From Nocardioides alpinus (lineage in GTDB: Bacteria > Actinomycetota > Actinomycetes > Propionibacteriales > Nocardioidaceae), in the NCBI RefSeq assembly GCF_900112035.1, contig NZ_FOKC01000002.1, positions 186,001-250,000 of the forward strand: a DNA stretch of 64,000 nucleotides. The letters run 5' to 3'. Below the pieces are notes generated by a model. That model did no database searches and was not told the origin of the DNA. It worked only from the letters and a program-made list of their open reading frames with translations. Positions 7,417 to 16,739 of the stretch are shown here, piece after piece. Position 1 is the first letter of the stretch. Each line of letters starts with the position of its first letter. The position numbers were made by a program, and so were the translations under genes.

Positions 7417-10002
7417 TCAGATCCCGAGGACGGTGAACGACGCCGCGGTCGCGGCCAGCACCGGGTCGCCCGCGGCCATCGTCCGCGCGGCGAGCAGCGC
7501 GTCACCCAGTCCACCGCCTGCACGCAGGCTGGCGTGGAGGGCCACCATCACCTCGACGGTGGCGGCGTCGTCGACCTCGGCGAGGCTGGAGACGACGCCG
7601 GCCGTGCCCATCGACAGCAGTGCCGCGGCGAGGCCGAGCAGCTCCTGGTCGCCGACCGGCGCCATCACACCGGACTCGCAGGCCGACAGCACCACCCGGT
7701 GCGGCGGACGCTGGAGCCGTTGGAGGTCGTGCACGAGGAGCGGACCGTCGGCGAGGGTGAGCGAGGAGAAGAGCGGGCTGTCCTCGCGGAAGTGACCATG
7801 CGCGGCGACGTGCGCCAGCGCGGCCCCGTCGAGCGCGGTGAGCGCAGCCGCCACCGTTGCACCAGCACCGTGGAGCACCTCGATGCCCGAGTCCTGCGCG
7901 GCCACGGCCGGTACCTCCGCGCCGCCGCTGCCCAACCCGGGACCGACGAGCATCACGCGACGATCATCCGTGGGCCGTGCGGATCGCGCCCGCAGCCACA
8001 GCCGCGCGGACGGCGTGCTGGTCACCGGGCGCTCGGTCAGCCCCGGCATCAGTCCCCACGGCACCCCTTGCAGGGCGCTCGTGCCGGACACGACCACGCG
8101 CGCCTCCCGCACGTGGTCCAGCGCCGAGCCGAGCAGAGCACGCTGGAGCCGCGTGCCTGCGACGTCGAGCTGGGTACGTCGACCACGGGCGGCCTGCCGG
8201 AGCGAGAACAACGCGAAGTCCACGGCCTTCGTGGCCGCGGCGGCAGACCCGACGTCGAGACGGCGTACGCGACCGCGACCCGCAACGAGCGCGTGGATCT
8301 CACCGTCGACCTCGACCAGCTCCACCAGGACCGTGTCGTCCTCGACCAAGGCTTCGATCAGGTCGCCGACATCGAGCGTCGAGACCGTCACGCCGGTGCC
8401 GCGCAGGTGGAACATGCGCTGCCGCACGGACTGCTCGAGCCGGGTCGCCCGGGCCTGGAGCCGCTCGGTGGGGGCCCCGTCCGCGCGCGCCTCCGCGAGC
8501 CGACGGTGCTGCGCGCGGAGAGCCGCCAGATCAGCAGTGGTCGCAGGGTCGTGCTGGTCCCGAGCTGACGGGATCGTCAGGGAGGTGGCACGCCACCGCT
8601 CCGACCAGCGCAGCAGCTGGCGTGGGTGCCCCGAGGCGAGTGCAGTGCGGGTGCCGAGCTCGGCCAGTCGGGCGCCGTGGCCCGACGCCACGGCGCGCAG
8701 CTCCTGGCTGCCGAGCGTTGCCCGGTGCTCGTCGAGCGCCCGGAGCCCGGTGTCGCATGCCCGAACCACACCCCCCAGGTCGCCCGCGAGCGCACGGCGC
8801 TGCGCGAGTGCGAGCCACCCCAGGACGCGCACCCTGCCGCTCGAGCTCCGGCGAAAACCTGCCGCCTCGTCGAGCCAGGCCGCGTTCAGGGCGGCCGCGC
8901 GTGGCGAGCGGACCGCTCGTGCCAGGCGTGCCCCCAGCAACAGGGCCGGCGGGAGCTCCGCAACCTGCGCCTCGCGGCATCGGGCCACAAGACGCTCCGC
9001 CTTCCGGAGCAGCGCCACAGCGGGCAGCCCCGCCTCGGTCCGGGCGGCGAGGCCGAGGAGGTCGGCCTGCAGCCGGTGGACGTGGCGCGACTGCCCCCTC
9101 AAGAGACGGCTCGCCTCGTCGGCGGCGCTGGTGGCGCGTGTCCAGTCGCCAGCGGCCAGCGCCGCCTCGGCGACAGCCACCAGCAGGTCCGCCTCTTCGC
9201 GCGGCAGCAGTGGCCGCGCGACGAGCGCCTGCTCGACGACCTCCAGAGCGTCGGTTGCCAGGCCGGCAGCCAGGTAGGCCAGGCAGCGGTCGTAGACGAG
9301 GTCGACGCTGGTGAGCCCGATCGCGTCGAAGCGGGCATCGGCATCGGCGTACAGCTCGAGGGCGAGCGGCAGGTCGCCACGGACGTAGGCCAGCCAGCCG
9401 GTGTTGTGCTGCGCGAGACCCGCATCGAAGTCGTTGCCGAGCGCTGACGCGAGCTCGCCGTAGGACGCGAACGCCTGTGCCGCCGCCTCCAGATCGCCCA
9501 GTCCGACGTCGACGAGCCCCTCGAGGTTGAGGGCGCGCTGCTCCCAGATGTGGTCGCCCCCACCGGCAAACAGCTTCCTGGCCTCCCTCAGGTCGGTAGC
9601 GCTCTGCTCGAACTGGGCGAGCAGGTGGCCCGTGACCCAGGCCCGGCGCACCAGTGCACGACCGAGAGGCACGCCGTGCAGCACCGACACCGACTGGTCG
9701 AGCTTCCGCATGCCTTCCGGCACCCAGCCCGCAGCGCAGAGCGTCCCGCCCAGGGTCGCCAGCGAGTCGCCCCACCGCTCGTCGTCACCAGATCGCCGCG
9801 CCAGGCGCAGAGCCGTACGCAGCTCGCGCAGGGCCGCGTCGGTCTCACCCAGGTCGCGCAGCACGATCCCGACGATCTGGTGCCCGATCGAGGCCACCGC
9901 CGGATCGGCATCAGGAACAAGCTCGTCCTCGGCGCGCTTCCTCTTGAGGTCGCTCTCCGAGAAGACGGTGCGCAGCAGCTCCTCCGCCTCGGCCCGATCC
10001 AC
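7417..10002 (-). CDS. TPR-CHAT caspase-like protease
   Basis: CHAT domains are caspase/separase-fold cysteine peptidases. Residues 1-500 of this 861-residue protein are Ala/Leu-rich paired helices typical of TPR repeats (LGETDAALRELRTALRLARR, LGDLEAAAQAFASYGEL). The CHAT domain covers about 560-861, with catalytic His735 in AHVAAHGHF and Cys775 in VVLSACESG, both intact. There is no signal peptide, so it should act in the cytosol with TPRs as a sensor or substrate platform. The GTG start has AAGGA about 8 nt upstream. It is divergent from an S8 protease gene, with a sigma factor pair beyond. Substrate and trigger are unknown. Confidence 0.9.
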   Translation of the reverse strand: MDRAEAEELLRTVFSESDLKRKRAEDELVPDADPAVASIGHQIVGIVLRDLGETDAALRELRTALRLARRSGDDERWGDSLATLGGTLCAAGWVPEGMRKLDQSVSVLHGVPLGRALVRRAWVTGHLLAQFEQSATDLREARKLFAGGGDHIWEQRALNLEGLVDVGLGDLEAAAQAFASYGELASALGNDFDAGLAQHNTGWLAYVRGDLPLALELYADADARFDAIGLTSVDLVYDRCLAYLAAGLATDALEVVEQALVARPLLPREEADLLVAVAEAALAAGDWTRATSAADEASRLLRGQSRHVHRLQADLLGLAARTEAGLPAVALLRKAERLVARCREAQVAELPPALLLGARLARAVRSPRAAALNAAWLDEAAGFRRSSSGRVRVLGWLALAQRRALAGDLGGVVRACDTGLRALDEHRATLGSQELRAVASGHGARLAELGTRTALASGHPRQLLRWSERWRATSLTIPSARDQHDPATTADLAALRAQHRRLAEARADGAPTERLQARATRLEQSVRQRMFHLRGTGVTVSTLDVGDLIEALVEDDTVLVELVEVDGEIHALVAGRGRVRRLDVGSAAAATKAVDFALFSLRQAARGRRTQLDVAGTRLQRALLGSALDHVREARVVVSGTSALQGVPWGLMPGLTERPVTSTPSARLWLRARSARPTDDRRVMLVGPGLGSGGAEVPAVAAQDSGIEVLHGAGATVAAALTALDGAALAHVAAHGHFREDSPLFSSLTLADGPLLVHDLQRLQRPPHRVVLSACESGVMAPVGDQELLGLAAALLSMGTAGVVSSLAEVDDAATVEVMVALHASLRAGGGLGDALLAARTMAAGDPVLAATAASFTVLGI

Positions 10003-10070
10003 GAGTCCATCCTTGCTGATCTCGTCGAAGGCGTGTGGTCATTCCACTCCTCACGGCGCTCGGGCTTCGC

Positions 10071-10076
10071 TAGCGT
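10071..10076 (+). promoter_or_regulatory. -10 element TAGCGT for the S8 protease gene
   Basis: TAGCGT ends 6 nt before the ATG at 10083 with no ribosome binding site, consistent with leaderless transcription. It lies in the 80-bp divergent gap shared with the CHAT gene. Confidence 0.5.
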
Positions 10077-10082
10077 CGTGGC

Positions 10083-11357
10083 ATGAGCGACTGGAAGATC
10101 GGCGACGACGCACGACGACGAACGACTGACCAGCTGCGCGACTTCCGCGCGGCGAACGACGGCCAGGTGGCGTGGGACACCGAAGCCCCCGCGGACTTCA
10201 CCTACGTGTTCCACCCCCACCGCGTGCTGGTGCGGGCTGCGGACGCCGACGACTTCGAGCGTGCGGTGGCCCAGCTCGACAAGGGCGTCCTCACCGAGCC
10301 GCCGCGTCGCGACGACGTGCGCCTGCTCGACGGAGAGCTGGTCCGGTACCTGCTGCCCGAGCGCGTCGACGGCCAGTCCGTCCCGGACGTCCTCGACCTG
10401 CTGGAGCGGAGTGGGCTGCGCCCCGGCGCGGCCTCGCCCGACCACTGGGTGCACGTGGCTCCAGGAGGTCCCGGAGGCAACCTGTGCCCGGCCATCGAGC
10501 CGGAGGAGACGGGCCTCAAGGAGCCGTGGCCGCCACAGGTCCCGCAGCGCAAGAAGTCCTGCGACGTCAACGTCGTCGTGGTCGACACCGGGTGGAACCC
10601 GCCGTCCGGCACCGACCCGCGTACGCCGTGGCTCGACGGCGTCACCGGTGACGACGAGCTCAACGGTCCGGACCTGCGGACCTACGCCGGTCACGGCACC
10701 TTCATCGCCGGTGTGGTGCGCTGCGTCGCCCCCGAGACGAACGTCTTCGTCGAGGGCTTCGCGATCGGCGGCCTCGGTGGCGGCGGCGTCCTGGAGTCCG
10801 ACCTCGTCCTGCAGCTCGAGGAGGCCCTCGCCCACGACCCGCAGGTGATCAACCTTTCGGCCGGCTGCCGGACCCGCATGGACTACCCGTCCATCGCGCT
10901 CGAGCTCTTCTACCTCTTCCGGCTCCGCAAGCGCGACTGCGTGCTCGTGGCCGCGGCCGGCAACGACTCGTGGTCGGCGCCGTTCTGGCCGGCCGCCTTC
11001 GACTGGTGCGTCGGCGTCGGCTCGCTCGACCGCGACGGCCGAGTGTCCGACTTCTCCAACTTCGGGGTCTCCGCCGACGTCTACGCGCTCGGTCGCAACC
11101 ACGTCAACGCGTTCCCCGACGGCACCTTCGTGTGCCACGAGAGCCCGAACAAGGGCGACGTCCGGGTGTTCGACACCGGCATGGCGAGGTGGAGCGGTAC
11201 GTCGTTCGCCGCCCCGCTGGTGGCCGGCAGGATCGCCCGGGAGATCTCCGAGACCGGCGCGTCCGCGAAGGATGCGCGCGACGCCGTGCTGGCCAGCGCG
11301 AGGTACGACTCGGACCCGATGGTCGGCCCGCACCACGAGCTGGACCTCCTTCCCTAG
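10083..11357 (+). CDS. Intracellular subtilisin-like (S8) serine protease
   Basis: The S8 catalytic residues are all present: Asp168 (VVVVDTGW), His204 (YAGHGTFIAG), oxyanion Asn294 (AAAGNDSW) and Ser374 (WSGTSFAAPLVAG). The 424-residue protein has no signal peptide or membrane segment, whereas most subtilisins are exported; its roughly 150-residue N-terminal region may be a propeptide or regulatory domain. Cys135, Cys160, Cys214, Cys262, Cys286 and Cys309 are scattered. It is transcribed away from the CHAT gene and towards the sigma operon. A two-protease cascade with CHAT is a reasonable inference but unproven. Confidence 0.9.
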   Translation: MSDWKIGDDARRRTTDQLRDFRAANDGQVAWDTEAPADFTYVFHPHRVLVRAADADDFERAVAQLDKGVLTEPPRRDDVRLLDGELVRYLLPERVDGQSVPDVLDLLERSGLRPGAASPDHWVHVAPGGPGGNLCPAIEPEETGLKEPWPPQVPQRKKSCDVNVVVVDTGWNPPSGTDPRTPWLDGVTGDDELNGPDLRTYAGHGTFIAGVVRCVAPETNVFVEGFAIGGLGGGGVLESDLVLQLEEALAHDPQVINLSAGCRTRMDYPSIALELFYLFRLRKRDCVLVAAAGNDSWSAPFWPAAFDWCVGVGSLDRDGRVSDFSNFGVSADVYALGRNHVNAFPDGTFVCHESPNKGDVRVFDTGMARWSGTSFAAPLVAGRIAREISETGASAKDARDAVLASARYDSDPMVGPHHELDLLP

Positions 11358-11379
11358 GAGGACCGGGCGCGGCGCAGGG

Positions 11380-11841
11380 TCAGAGCGCCACCCAGACGCT
11401 GCTGGAGACCGATCCCCCGAGCCGGACGGTGAACCGCAGGGATCCGGTCGGCTCGGCCTCGATGGCGAAGAACCCGACCTCGTCGAGCGACGTCGTCCAC
11501 GACTGGCCGTCCGTGGTCTCCACTGTGACCTCCACGGATCCCATGTCCCCGTCGAAGTCGAGCAGCTGGCCGCGGACCTGGCCGCCGTCGATCTCTGCGT
11601 CGAGCGACCAACCCTCCGCGGCGGTGAAGTAGAGCATCCGGGCAGTGGCGAGCCCGCGGACCTGCGCGGCCGGCTCCTGTGCCGAGTCGCGGACCAGGAC
11701 GAGCAGCTCCCACTCCTGGTCGAGGTCGGCGGACACGACGGCGGCGATCATCGTCGCGGTCAGCCCGGGCGGCGGCGGATCGGCCCGGCGCCACATGTCC
11801 CGGAGTGCGTCCAGGAGCTGGGTGTCGTCGTCGGTGGTCAT
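11380..11841 (-). CDS. Small beta-rich protein coupled to the sigma factor
   Basis: A 153-residue cytosolic protein. Residues 1-45 look helical (TQLLDALRDMWRRADPPPPG then TATMIAAVVSADLDQEWELL). From about 65 on it is a beta-sandwich of short strands (ARMLYFTAAEGWSLDAEI, SVEVTVETTDGQSWTT, GSLRFTVRLGG). Its ATG overlaps the sigma factor stop by 4 bp (ATGA), indicating coupled production. From memory, similar proteins sit next to sigma factors in actinobacterial CHAT/S8 loci, but I could not search. It might be an anti-sigma factor, adaptor or protease substrate. There is no zinc-binding anti-sigma motif. Confidence 0.85.
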   Translation of the reverse strand: MTTDDDTQLLDALRDMWRRADPPPPGLTATMIAAVVSADLDQEWELLVLVRDSAQEPAAQVRGLATARMLYFTAAEGWSLDAEIDGGQVRGQLLDFDGDMGSVEVTVETTDGQSWTTSLDEVGFFAIEAEPTGSLRFTVRLGGSVSSSVWVAL

Positions 11842-12449
11842 CGCTCGCCTCCTCTCGTCAGGGCGGTGCGCAGCTTGGCCAGGCACCGGGCCCGCGTGGG
11901 ACCGATGCTCCCGACGGGCATGTCGAGGTCCTGGCTGAGTGCGTGGTAGTCGGGTCGGTCCATGAAGGCGATGACGCGCAACAACCTGCGGCACCGGTCG
12001 TCGAGGGTGGCCACGGCTCCCCACAGCCGCGCCGCCTCGTCGTCCAGCACCGCCACCGTCTCCGCCGACTCCTCGTCGGGGAGCGCGGCAGCCAACGCCT
12101 CGTCCTCCACCGGGGCCGCACGTCGCGCGGCCTTGGTGTGTGCGGCTGCGCCGCGCCTGGCTGACGTGATCAGCCAGGACGCGACCGCCTGTGGGTCAGC
12201 AATGGTCCGGTGGAGGCGTACGAATCCCAACCAGGTCGCCTGAATGACGTCTTCAGCCGAGCTCCGGTCGTGCCCGTATGCCCTCACCACGTGCCACAGC
12301 ACCGGAGTCATCGCGGAAACCAATTCGTCCACTGCGGTGGCGTCCCCTGCACGCCACGCCGTGAACGCCCCACTGGCCTTGTCCCACGGTGACTCCTCGA
12401 GCTGCCCCTCAGCTCCTCGATGCTCCGACATGGTGACCATTGTCCCCAT
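11838..12449 (-). CDS. RNA polymerase sigma factor (ECF-like, CHAT/S8-associated)
   Basis: This protein of up to 203 residues has sigma-2 (about 45-105, with YGHDRSSAEDVIQATWLGFV) and sigma-4 (about 145-200, ending DLDMPVGSIGPTRARCLAKL). Sigma-3 is missing, as in ECF factors. It would redirect RNA polymerase to a small set of promoters. Three in-frame ATGs at 12449, 12440 and 12431 compete, and no ribosome binding site decides between them; the third (MSEHRGAEG) is plausible. It is coupled to the beta-rich protein downstream. The target promoters are not evident in this window. Confidence 0.9.
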   Translation of the reverse strand: MGTMVTMSEHRGAEGQLEESPWDKASGAFTAWRAGDATAVDELVSAMTPVLWHVVRAYGHDRSSAEDVIQATWLGFVRLHRTIADPQAVASWLITSARRGAAAHTKAARRAAPVEDEALAAALPDEESAETVAVLDDEAARLWGAVATLDDRCRRLLRVIAFMDRPDYHALSQDLDMPVGSIGPTRARCLAKLRTALTRGGER

Positions 12450-12524
12450 GTCTTCACAGGAGGAGGCACACGCCGTGCTGATACATCCTCACGGAAAGTT
12501 TATTTCTGAACTGCCCGGAGGCCC

Positions 12525-13376
12525 TCAGAACATGAGCGTCGCGAAGGTCGCGGTCTGCTCGAAGCCGACCGTCGCGTACGCCGCCCGGGCCGGGGTGTTC
12601 CAGTCGTTGACGTAGAGCGAGACGACCGGCGCCACGCCTGTGTCGAGGACGTGCGCCACCACGGCGGCCATGCCGCTGACCGACAAGCCCTGCCCACGCC
12701 GGTCCGGACGGACCCACACGCCCTGCACCTGGGCGGCGTACGGCGTCACGCAGGCGACCTCCGCCTTGAACACGACGCCCTGCTCGTCGAAGCTCGCCAT
12801 CGACCACCCGCGCCCGATCAGCTGCCGGATGCGGGCGCGGTAGAGGTCGCCGCCGCCGGCGTCGTTCTCCGGCGAGACCCCGACCTCCTCGGTGTACATC
12901 GCGACGCACGCCGGGTAGAGCGTGTCGAGGTCACCGGGGGTGGTGAGGCGTACGTCGGGCGCGGGCGCGACCTCCGAGCGGTGGCGGATCTCGAGGTGGG
13001 GCTGGCGCGAGCGGTACTCCCGGGGCCTGGACCAGCGGGGCTCGACGAGCTCCCACAGCGCCGCCACGACATCGCTGGGTCCGACGATGGTGCCGACCGA
13101 GTGGCGGCGGCGCAGCGCCACGTCGGCGAAGGCGCCCACGTCGTCGGGCGTGCACTGGACCGGCACCAGGTTGGCGCCGAGGTGGCAGCCGGCGACGAGC
13201 TCGTCACCCTTGAACCTGCCCCACACCTGGCCGCCCAGCCAGCGCTCGTCGAGGTTGGTGAGTCGGGCGCGGTAGTCGGCGAAGACGTTGACGACCGGGT
13301 CCTGCTCCGTGAGCGCGACGAACAGGTCCCGGTCACCCGGGCCCAGCACGCGCACCTGCTCGCGGGTCCTCAGCAC
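12525..13376 (-). CDS. GNAT acetyltransferase with DUF4081 N-domain
   Basis: This 283-residue protein has an N-terminal DUF4081-type half and a C-terminal GNAT fold. The acetyl-CoA motif is VWVRPDRRGQGLSVSGMAAV (about 220-240), followed by SLYVNDWNTPARAAYATVGF. The homolog in Mycobacterium tuberculosis, Rv2867c, lies directly beside ispG. Here the two are separated by the transglutaminase/ATP-grasp cluster. Substrate is unknown. The GTG start has TAGGCT 6 nt upstream, suggesting a leaderless transcript. Confidence 0.88.
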   Translation of the reverse strand: MLRTREQVRVLGPGDRDLFVALTEQDPVVNVFADYRARLTNLDERWLGGQVWGRFKGDELVAGCHLGANLVPVQCTPDDVGAFADVALRRRHSVGTIVGPSDVVAALWELVEPRWSRPREYRSRQPHLEIRHRSEVAPAPDVRLTTPGDLDTLYPACVAMYTEEVGVSPENDAGGGDLYRARIRQLIGRGWSMASFDEQGVVFKAEVACVTPYAAQVQGVWVRPDRRGQGLSVSGMAAVVAHVLDTGVAPVVSLYVNDWNTPARAAYATVGFEQTATFATLMF

Positions 13377-13382
13377 GCCGGG

Positions 13383-13388
13383 AGCCTA
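13383..13388 (-). promoter_or_regulatory. -10 element TAGGCT for the DUF4081 GNAT gene
   Basis: TAGGCT on the minus strand ends 6 nt before the GTG start at 13376, and there is no ribosome binding site. Confidence 0.5.
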
Positions 13389-13441
13389 GCGCTCGGCACT
13401 CAAGAGCCACGAGAGGAAACATCGTTGGCACGTAGGCGCAC

Positions 13442-13447
13442 TACGGT
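13442..13447 (+). promoter_or_regulatory. -10 element TACGGT for the transglutaminase/ATP-grasp cluster
   Basis: TACGGT ends 7 nt before the GTG at 13455. With no Shine-Dalgarno present, leaderless initiation is likely and supports this start over the GTG at 13446. Confidence 0.45.
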
Positions 13448-13454
13448 GACGCGC

Positions 13455-16400
13455 GTGACGATCCGCGTAGCCCTCGAGCACCGCACCACCTACACCTTCG
13501 CCGAGCCGGTGACGGTCCACCCGCACACCGTGCGCCTGCGTCCGGCGCCGCACTCGCGGACCCCCATCGAGTCGTACTCGCTCTCGGTCGAGCCCCGCGG
13601 TCACTTCCTCAACTGGCAGCAGGACCCGTTCGGCAACTACCTGGCCCGCCTGGTGTTCCCGGAGCCGGTCAGCGAGCTCGACATCACAGTCGACCTGGTC
13701 GCGGACATGACCGTGGTCAACCCGTTCGACTTCTTCGTCGAGGACTACGCCGAGCAGTACCCGTTCACCTACGAGGCCGACCTGGCCGTCGAGCTGGCGC
13801 CCTACCTCCAGCCGGTCGACGAGCAGCCGGGCGGCGGCCCGGGGCCGTTGGCGCGGCAGTGGCTCGCGGACAGCGGACTGGGCGAGCGGACCGACCCGAT
13901 CGTCGACTTCCTCGTCGCCGTCAACCAGGCGGTGCAGCGCGAGGTGAGCTACACCGTGCGGATGGAGCACGGCGTCCAGTCCCCCGACGAGACGCTCTCC
14001 ACCCGCTGGGGTTCCTGCCGCGACAGCGCGTGGCTGGTCGTCTCGCTGCTGCGCCAGCTCGGGCTGGCGGCACGGTTCGTGTCGGGCTACCTGGTCCAGC
14101 TCGCCCCCGACATCGCCGCGATCGACGGGCCGACCGGTCCGAGCGAGGACTTCACCGACCTCCACGCCTGGGCCGAGGTCTTCGTCCCGGGTGCCGGCTG
14201 GATCGGGCTCGACCCGACCAGCGGACTCTTCGCGGGCGAGGGGCACATCCCCCTCTGCGCGACCCCCAGCCCTGCGTCTGCCGCGCCGATCAGCGGCTCG
14301 ACCGGCCCGGTCGGGGTGTCCTTCGCCTTCCACAACCGGGTCACCCGCATCCATGAGGACGCCCGCGTCACCCGCCCCTACTCCGAGGAGCAGTGGGCCG
14401 CCGTCGACCGCCTCGGCGAGCACGTCGACCGGCTGCTGGTCGACGGCGACGTACGCCTCACCGTCGGCGGCGAACCGACCTTCGTCTCCGCCGTCGACCA
14501 GGCCAGCGCCCAGTGGACGGTGGACGCCGACGGACCGGACAAGCGCGTCCTCGCCAGGAGCCTGACCGAGCGGCTCGCGGACCGGTGGGCACCGGGCGGC
14601 CTGGTGCACCACGGCCAGGGCAAGTGGTATCCCGGCGAGCCGCTGCCGCGCTGGCAGGCCCAGCTCTGGTGGCGCCTCGACGGCGCGCCCCTGTGGCGCG
14701 ATCCCGCCCTGCTCGACCACCCGTGGGGCGACCCCGTGGTGGGCGCCGACACCGCGACGCCGGCCCCGACCGAGTCCGCGGCCCGGCTGATGGCGGCCCG
14801 TCTCGGCGTGCCCGACGCGCACGTCCTGGCGGCGTACGACGACCCCTTCGCGCAGGCCTGGGACGAGGCTCGTCGCCCGGCCGGCGACCCGGTCGACCCC
14901 GAGGCACCGACCGTGGACGCGGTTGACAGCACCGCCTCGCCGGACCCACGGGCGTGGGTCGTGCCGGTCTTCGAGGACCCGTCAGGCACCGGCTGGGGCA
15001 CGGCGCGGTGGCGGCTGCGGCGAGGCCGGTTGTTCCTGGTGCCCGGGGACTCCCCCGCCGGCTACCGGCTGCCGCTCGAGTCGCTCGCCTGGAGCGCGCC
15101 GCCGGACCTGCCGGACCGCTCGCCGTTCGCGCCGTACGCACCCCTGGACCAGCCGGCAGCAGGTGCCGCGCCGGCGGTCGTGCACGACGTCGAGGAGGCG
15201 CCGCGCCACGCGGTCGTCGTCGAGGAGCGCGACGGTCACCTGTGCGTGTTCCTGCCACCCCTCACCGACGCGGCCCGAGCACTCGAGCTCGTCACGGCGG
15301 TGGAGGACTGTGCGGCCGAGCTCGGCGTGCCCGTCGTGCTCGAGGGCTACTCCCTCCCCGGTGACCCGTCGCTCGTGAGCCTGTCGGTGACTCCGGACCC
15401 CGGCGTGATCGAGGTCAACATCCAGCCCACCCGCACCTGGGCGGAGCTGCGCGACCTGACCGAGAGCCTCTACGACGACGCCCGCCAGGTCGGGCTCGCG
15501 ACCGAGAAGTTCGACCAGGACGGCACCCACACCGGGACCGGTGGCGGCAACCACTTCACGCTGGGCGGGCCGACCCCGGCCGACTCACCGCTGCTGCGCC
15601 GTCCCGACCTGCTGCGGAGCCTGGTCACCTACTGGCAGCACCACCCGTCCCTGTCCTACGTCTTCAGCGGTCGCTTCATCGGCCCGACCAGCCAGGCGCC
15701 GAGGGTCGACGAGGGTCGCCACGAGACGCTCTACGAGCTCGAGATCGCCTTCGCCGAGCTCGAGCGCGCCACCCGCGACGGCGGCGAGGCCGAGCCGTGG
15801 CTGGTGGACCGGCTGTTCCGGCACCTGCTCACCGACGTCACCGGCAACACGCACCGCTCCGAGTTCTGCATCGACAAGCTCTACAGCCCCGACAGCGACC
15901 GGGGTCGCCTCGGCCTGCTGGAGATGCGCGGCTTCGAGATGCCACCGCACCCCCGGATGGCGCTGGTGCAGGCCGCCCTGCTGCGGGCGCTGGTCGCCCG
16001 GTTCTGGGCGGAGCCCTACTCGGGTCCGCTCGTGCGCTGGGGCACCCGTCTGCACGACACGTTCCTGCTGCCCGCCTTCGCCATGGCCGACCTCGAGGAC
16101 GTGGTGCGCGAGACCAACGCGTTCCTCGGCGACGGACCCCGGTTCGACCCGGCCTGGCTCGAGCCGTTCCGCGAGTTCCGGTTCCCCCGGCTCGGCGAGA
16201 CCACCGTCGCCGGGGTCGGCCTCGAGCTGCGCGGGGCGGTCGAGCCGTGGCACGTGCTCGGCGAGGAGGTGTCGCTCGGCGGCACGTCACGCTACGTCGA
16301 CTCCTCGGTGGAGCGCGTGCAGGTGCGGGCCGACGGGCTCGTCGAGGGTCGCCACGTGCTCACCTGCAACGGCGTACCGGTACCGATGCGGCCGCTCGGC

Positions 16401-16739
16401 GGCCCGGGGCGTGCGGTCGGCGGGGTGCGCTACCGCGCGTGGGCGCCGTACTCCTCGCTGCACCCGACGATCGGCATCCACTCCCCGCTCACCTTCGACC
16501 TGGTCGACACCTGGAGCAGCCGCTCGCTCGGCGGGTTCACCTACCACGTCGTGCACCCGGGCGGTCGCAGCTATGACGACCACCCGGTCAACGCGATGGC
16601 CGCCGAGGCGCGGCGCGCGTCGCGGTTCGAGGCGCTCGGCCACACCAGCGGTCGGATGGACCTCGGCGCGCTGCCGGAGCCGGGCGTGGAGTATCCAGCG
16701 ACGACGGACCTGCGCCGGTTCCTACCCGGCGATCGCTAG
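13455..16739 (+). CDS. Transglutaminase-DUF2126 fusion protein
   Basis: A 1094-residue fusion. Residues 1-290 are a COG1305-type transglutaminase-like domain: a beta N-domain (VALEHRTTYTF) and the Cys188 (WGSCRDSAW), His237 (DLHAWAEV), Asp253 (GLDPTSG) triad. From about 320 to the end is DUF2126/COG4196, with VGGEPTFVSAVD, GTGGGNHFTLGG and SGRFIGP. DUF2126 has been proposed computationally to be a glutamine-synthetase-like carboxylate-amine ligase. With the two downstream genes it forms a conserved cluster predicted to make and process an unknown peptide-like product. There is no signal peptide. A GTG at 13446 is the alternative start. Confidence 0.9.
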   Translation: MTIRVALEHRTTYTFAEPVTVHPHTVRLRPAPHSRTPIESYSLSVEPRGHFLNWQQDPFGNYLARLVFPEPVSELDITVDLVADMTVVNPFDFFVEDYAEQYPFTYEADLAVELAPYLQPVDEQPGGGPGPLARQWLADSGLGERTDPIVDFLVAVNQAVQREVSYTVRMEHGVQSPDETLSTRWGSCRDSAWLVVSLLRQLGLAARFVSGYLVQLAPDIAAIDGPTGPSEDFTDLHAWAEVFVPGAGWIGLDPTSGLFAGEGHIPLCATPSPASAAPISGSTGPVGVSFAFHNRVTRIHEDARVTRPYSEEQWAAVDRLGEHVDRLLVDGDVRLTVGGEPTFVSAVDQASAQWTVDADGPDKRVLARSLTERLADRWAPGGLVHHGQGKWYPGEPLPRWQAQLWWRLDGAPLWRDPALLDHPWGDPVVGADTATPAPTESAARLMAARLGVPDAHVLAAYDDPFAQAWDEARRPAGDPVDPEAPTVDAVDSTASPDPRAWVVPVFEDPSGTGWGTARWRLRRGRLFLVPGDSPAGYRLPLESLAWSAPPDLPDRSPFAPYAPLDQPAAGAAPAVVHDVEEAPRHAVVVEERDGHLCVFLPPLTDAARALELVTAVEDCAAELGVPVVLEGYSLPGDPSLVSLSVTPDPGVIEVNIQPTRTWAELRDLTESLYDDARQVGLATEKFDQDGTHTGTGGGNHFTLGGPTPADSPLLRRPDLLRSLVTYWQHHPSLSYVFSGRFIGPTSQAPRVDEGRHETLYELEIAFAELERATRDGGEAEPWLVDRLFRHLLTDVTGNTHRSEFCIDKLYSPDSDRGRLGLLEMRGFEMPPHPRMALVQAALLRALVARFWAEPYSGPLVRWGTRLHDTFLLPAFAMADLEDVVRETNAFLGDGPRFDPAWLEPFREFRFPRLGETTVAGVGLELRGAVEPWHVLGEEVSLGGTSRYVDSSVERVQVRADGLVEGRHVLTCNGVPVPMRPLGGPGRAVGGVRYRAWAPYSSLHPTIGIHSPLTFDLVDTWSSRSLGGFTYHVVHPGGRSYDDHPVNAMAAEARRASRFEALGHTSGRMDLGALPEPGVEYPATTDLRRFLPGDR

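Noticed and set aside
12454..12486. Ten-codon ORF MYQHGVCLLL before the sigma gene, possibly a leader peptide
   Set aside because: The only ribosome binding site touches the ATG, no attenuator hairpin is evident, and the sigma factor has no link to the residues encoded.
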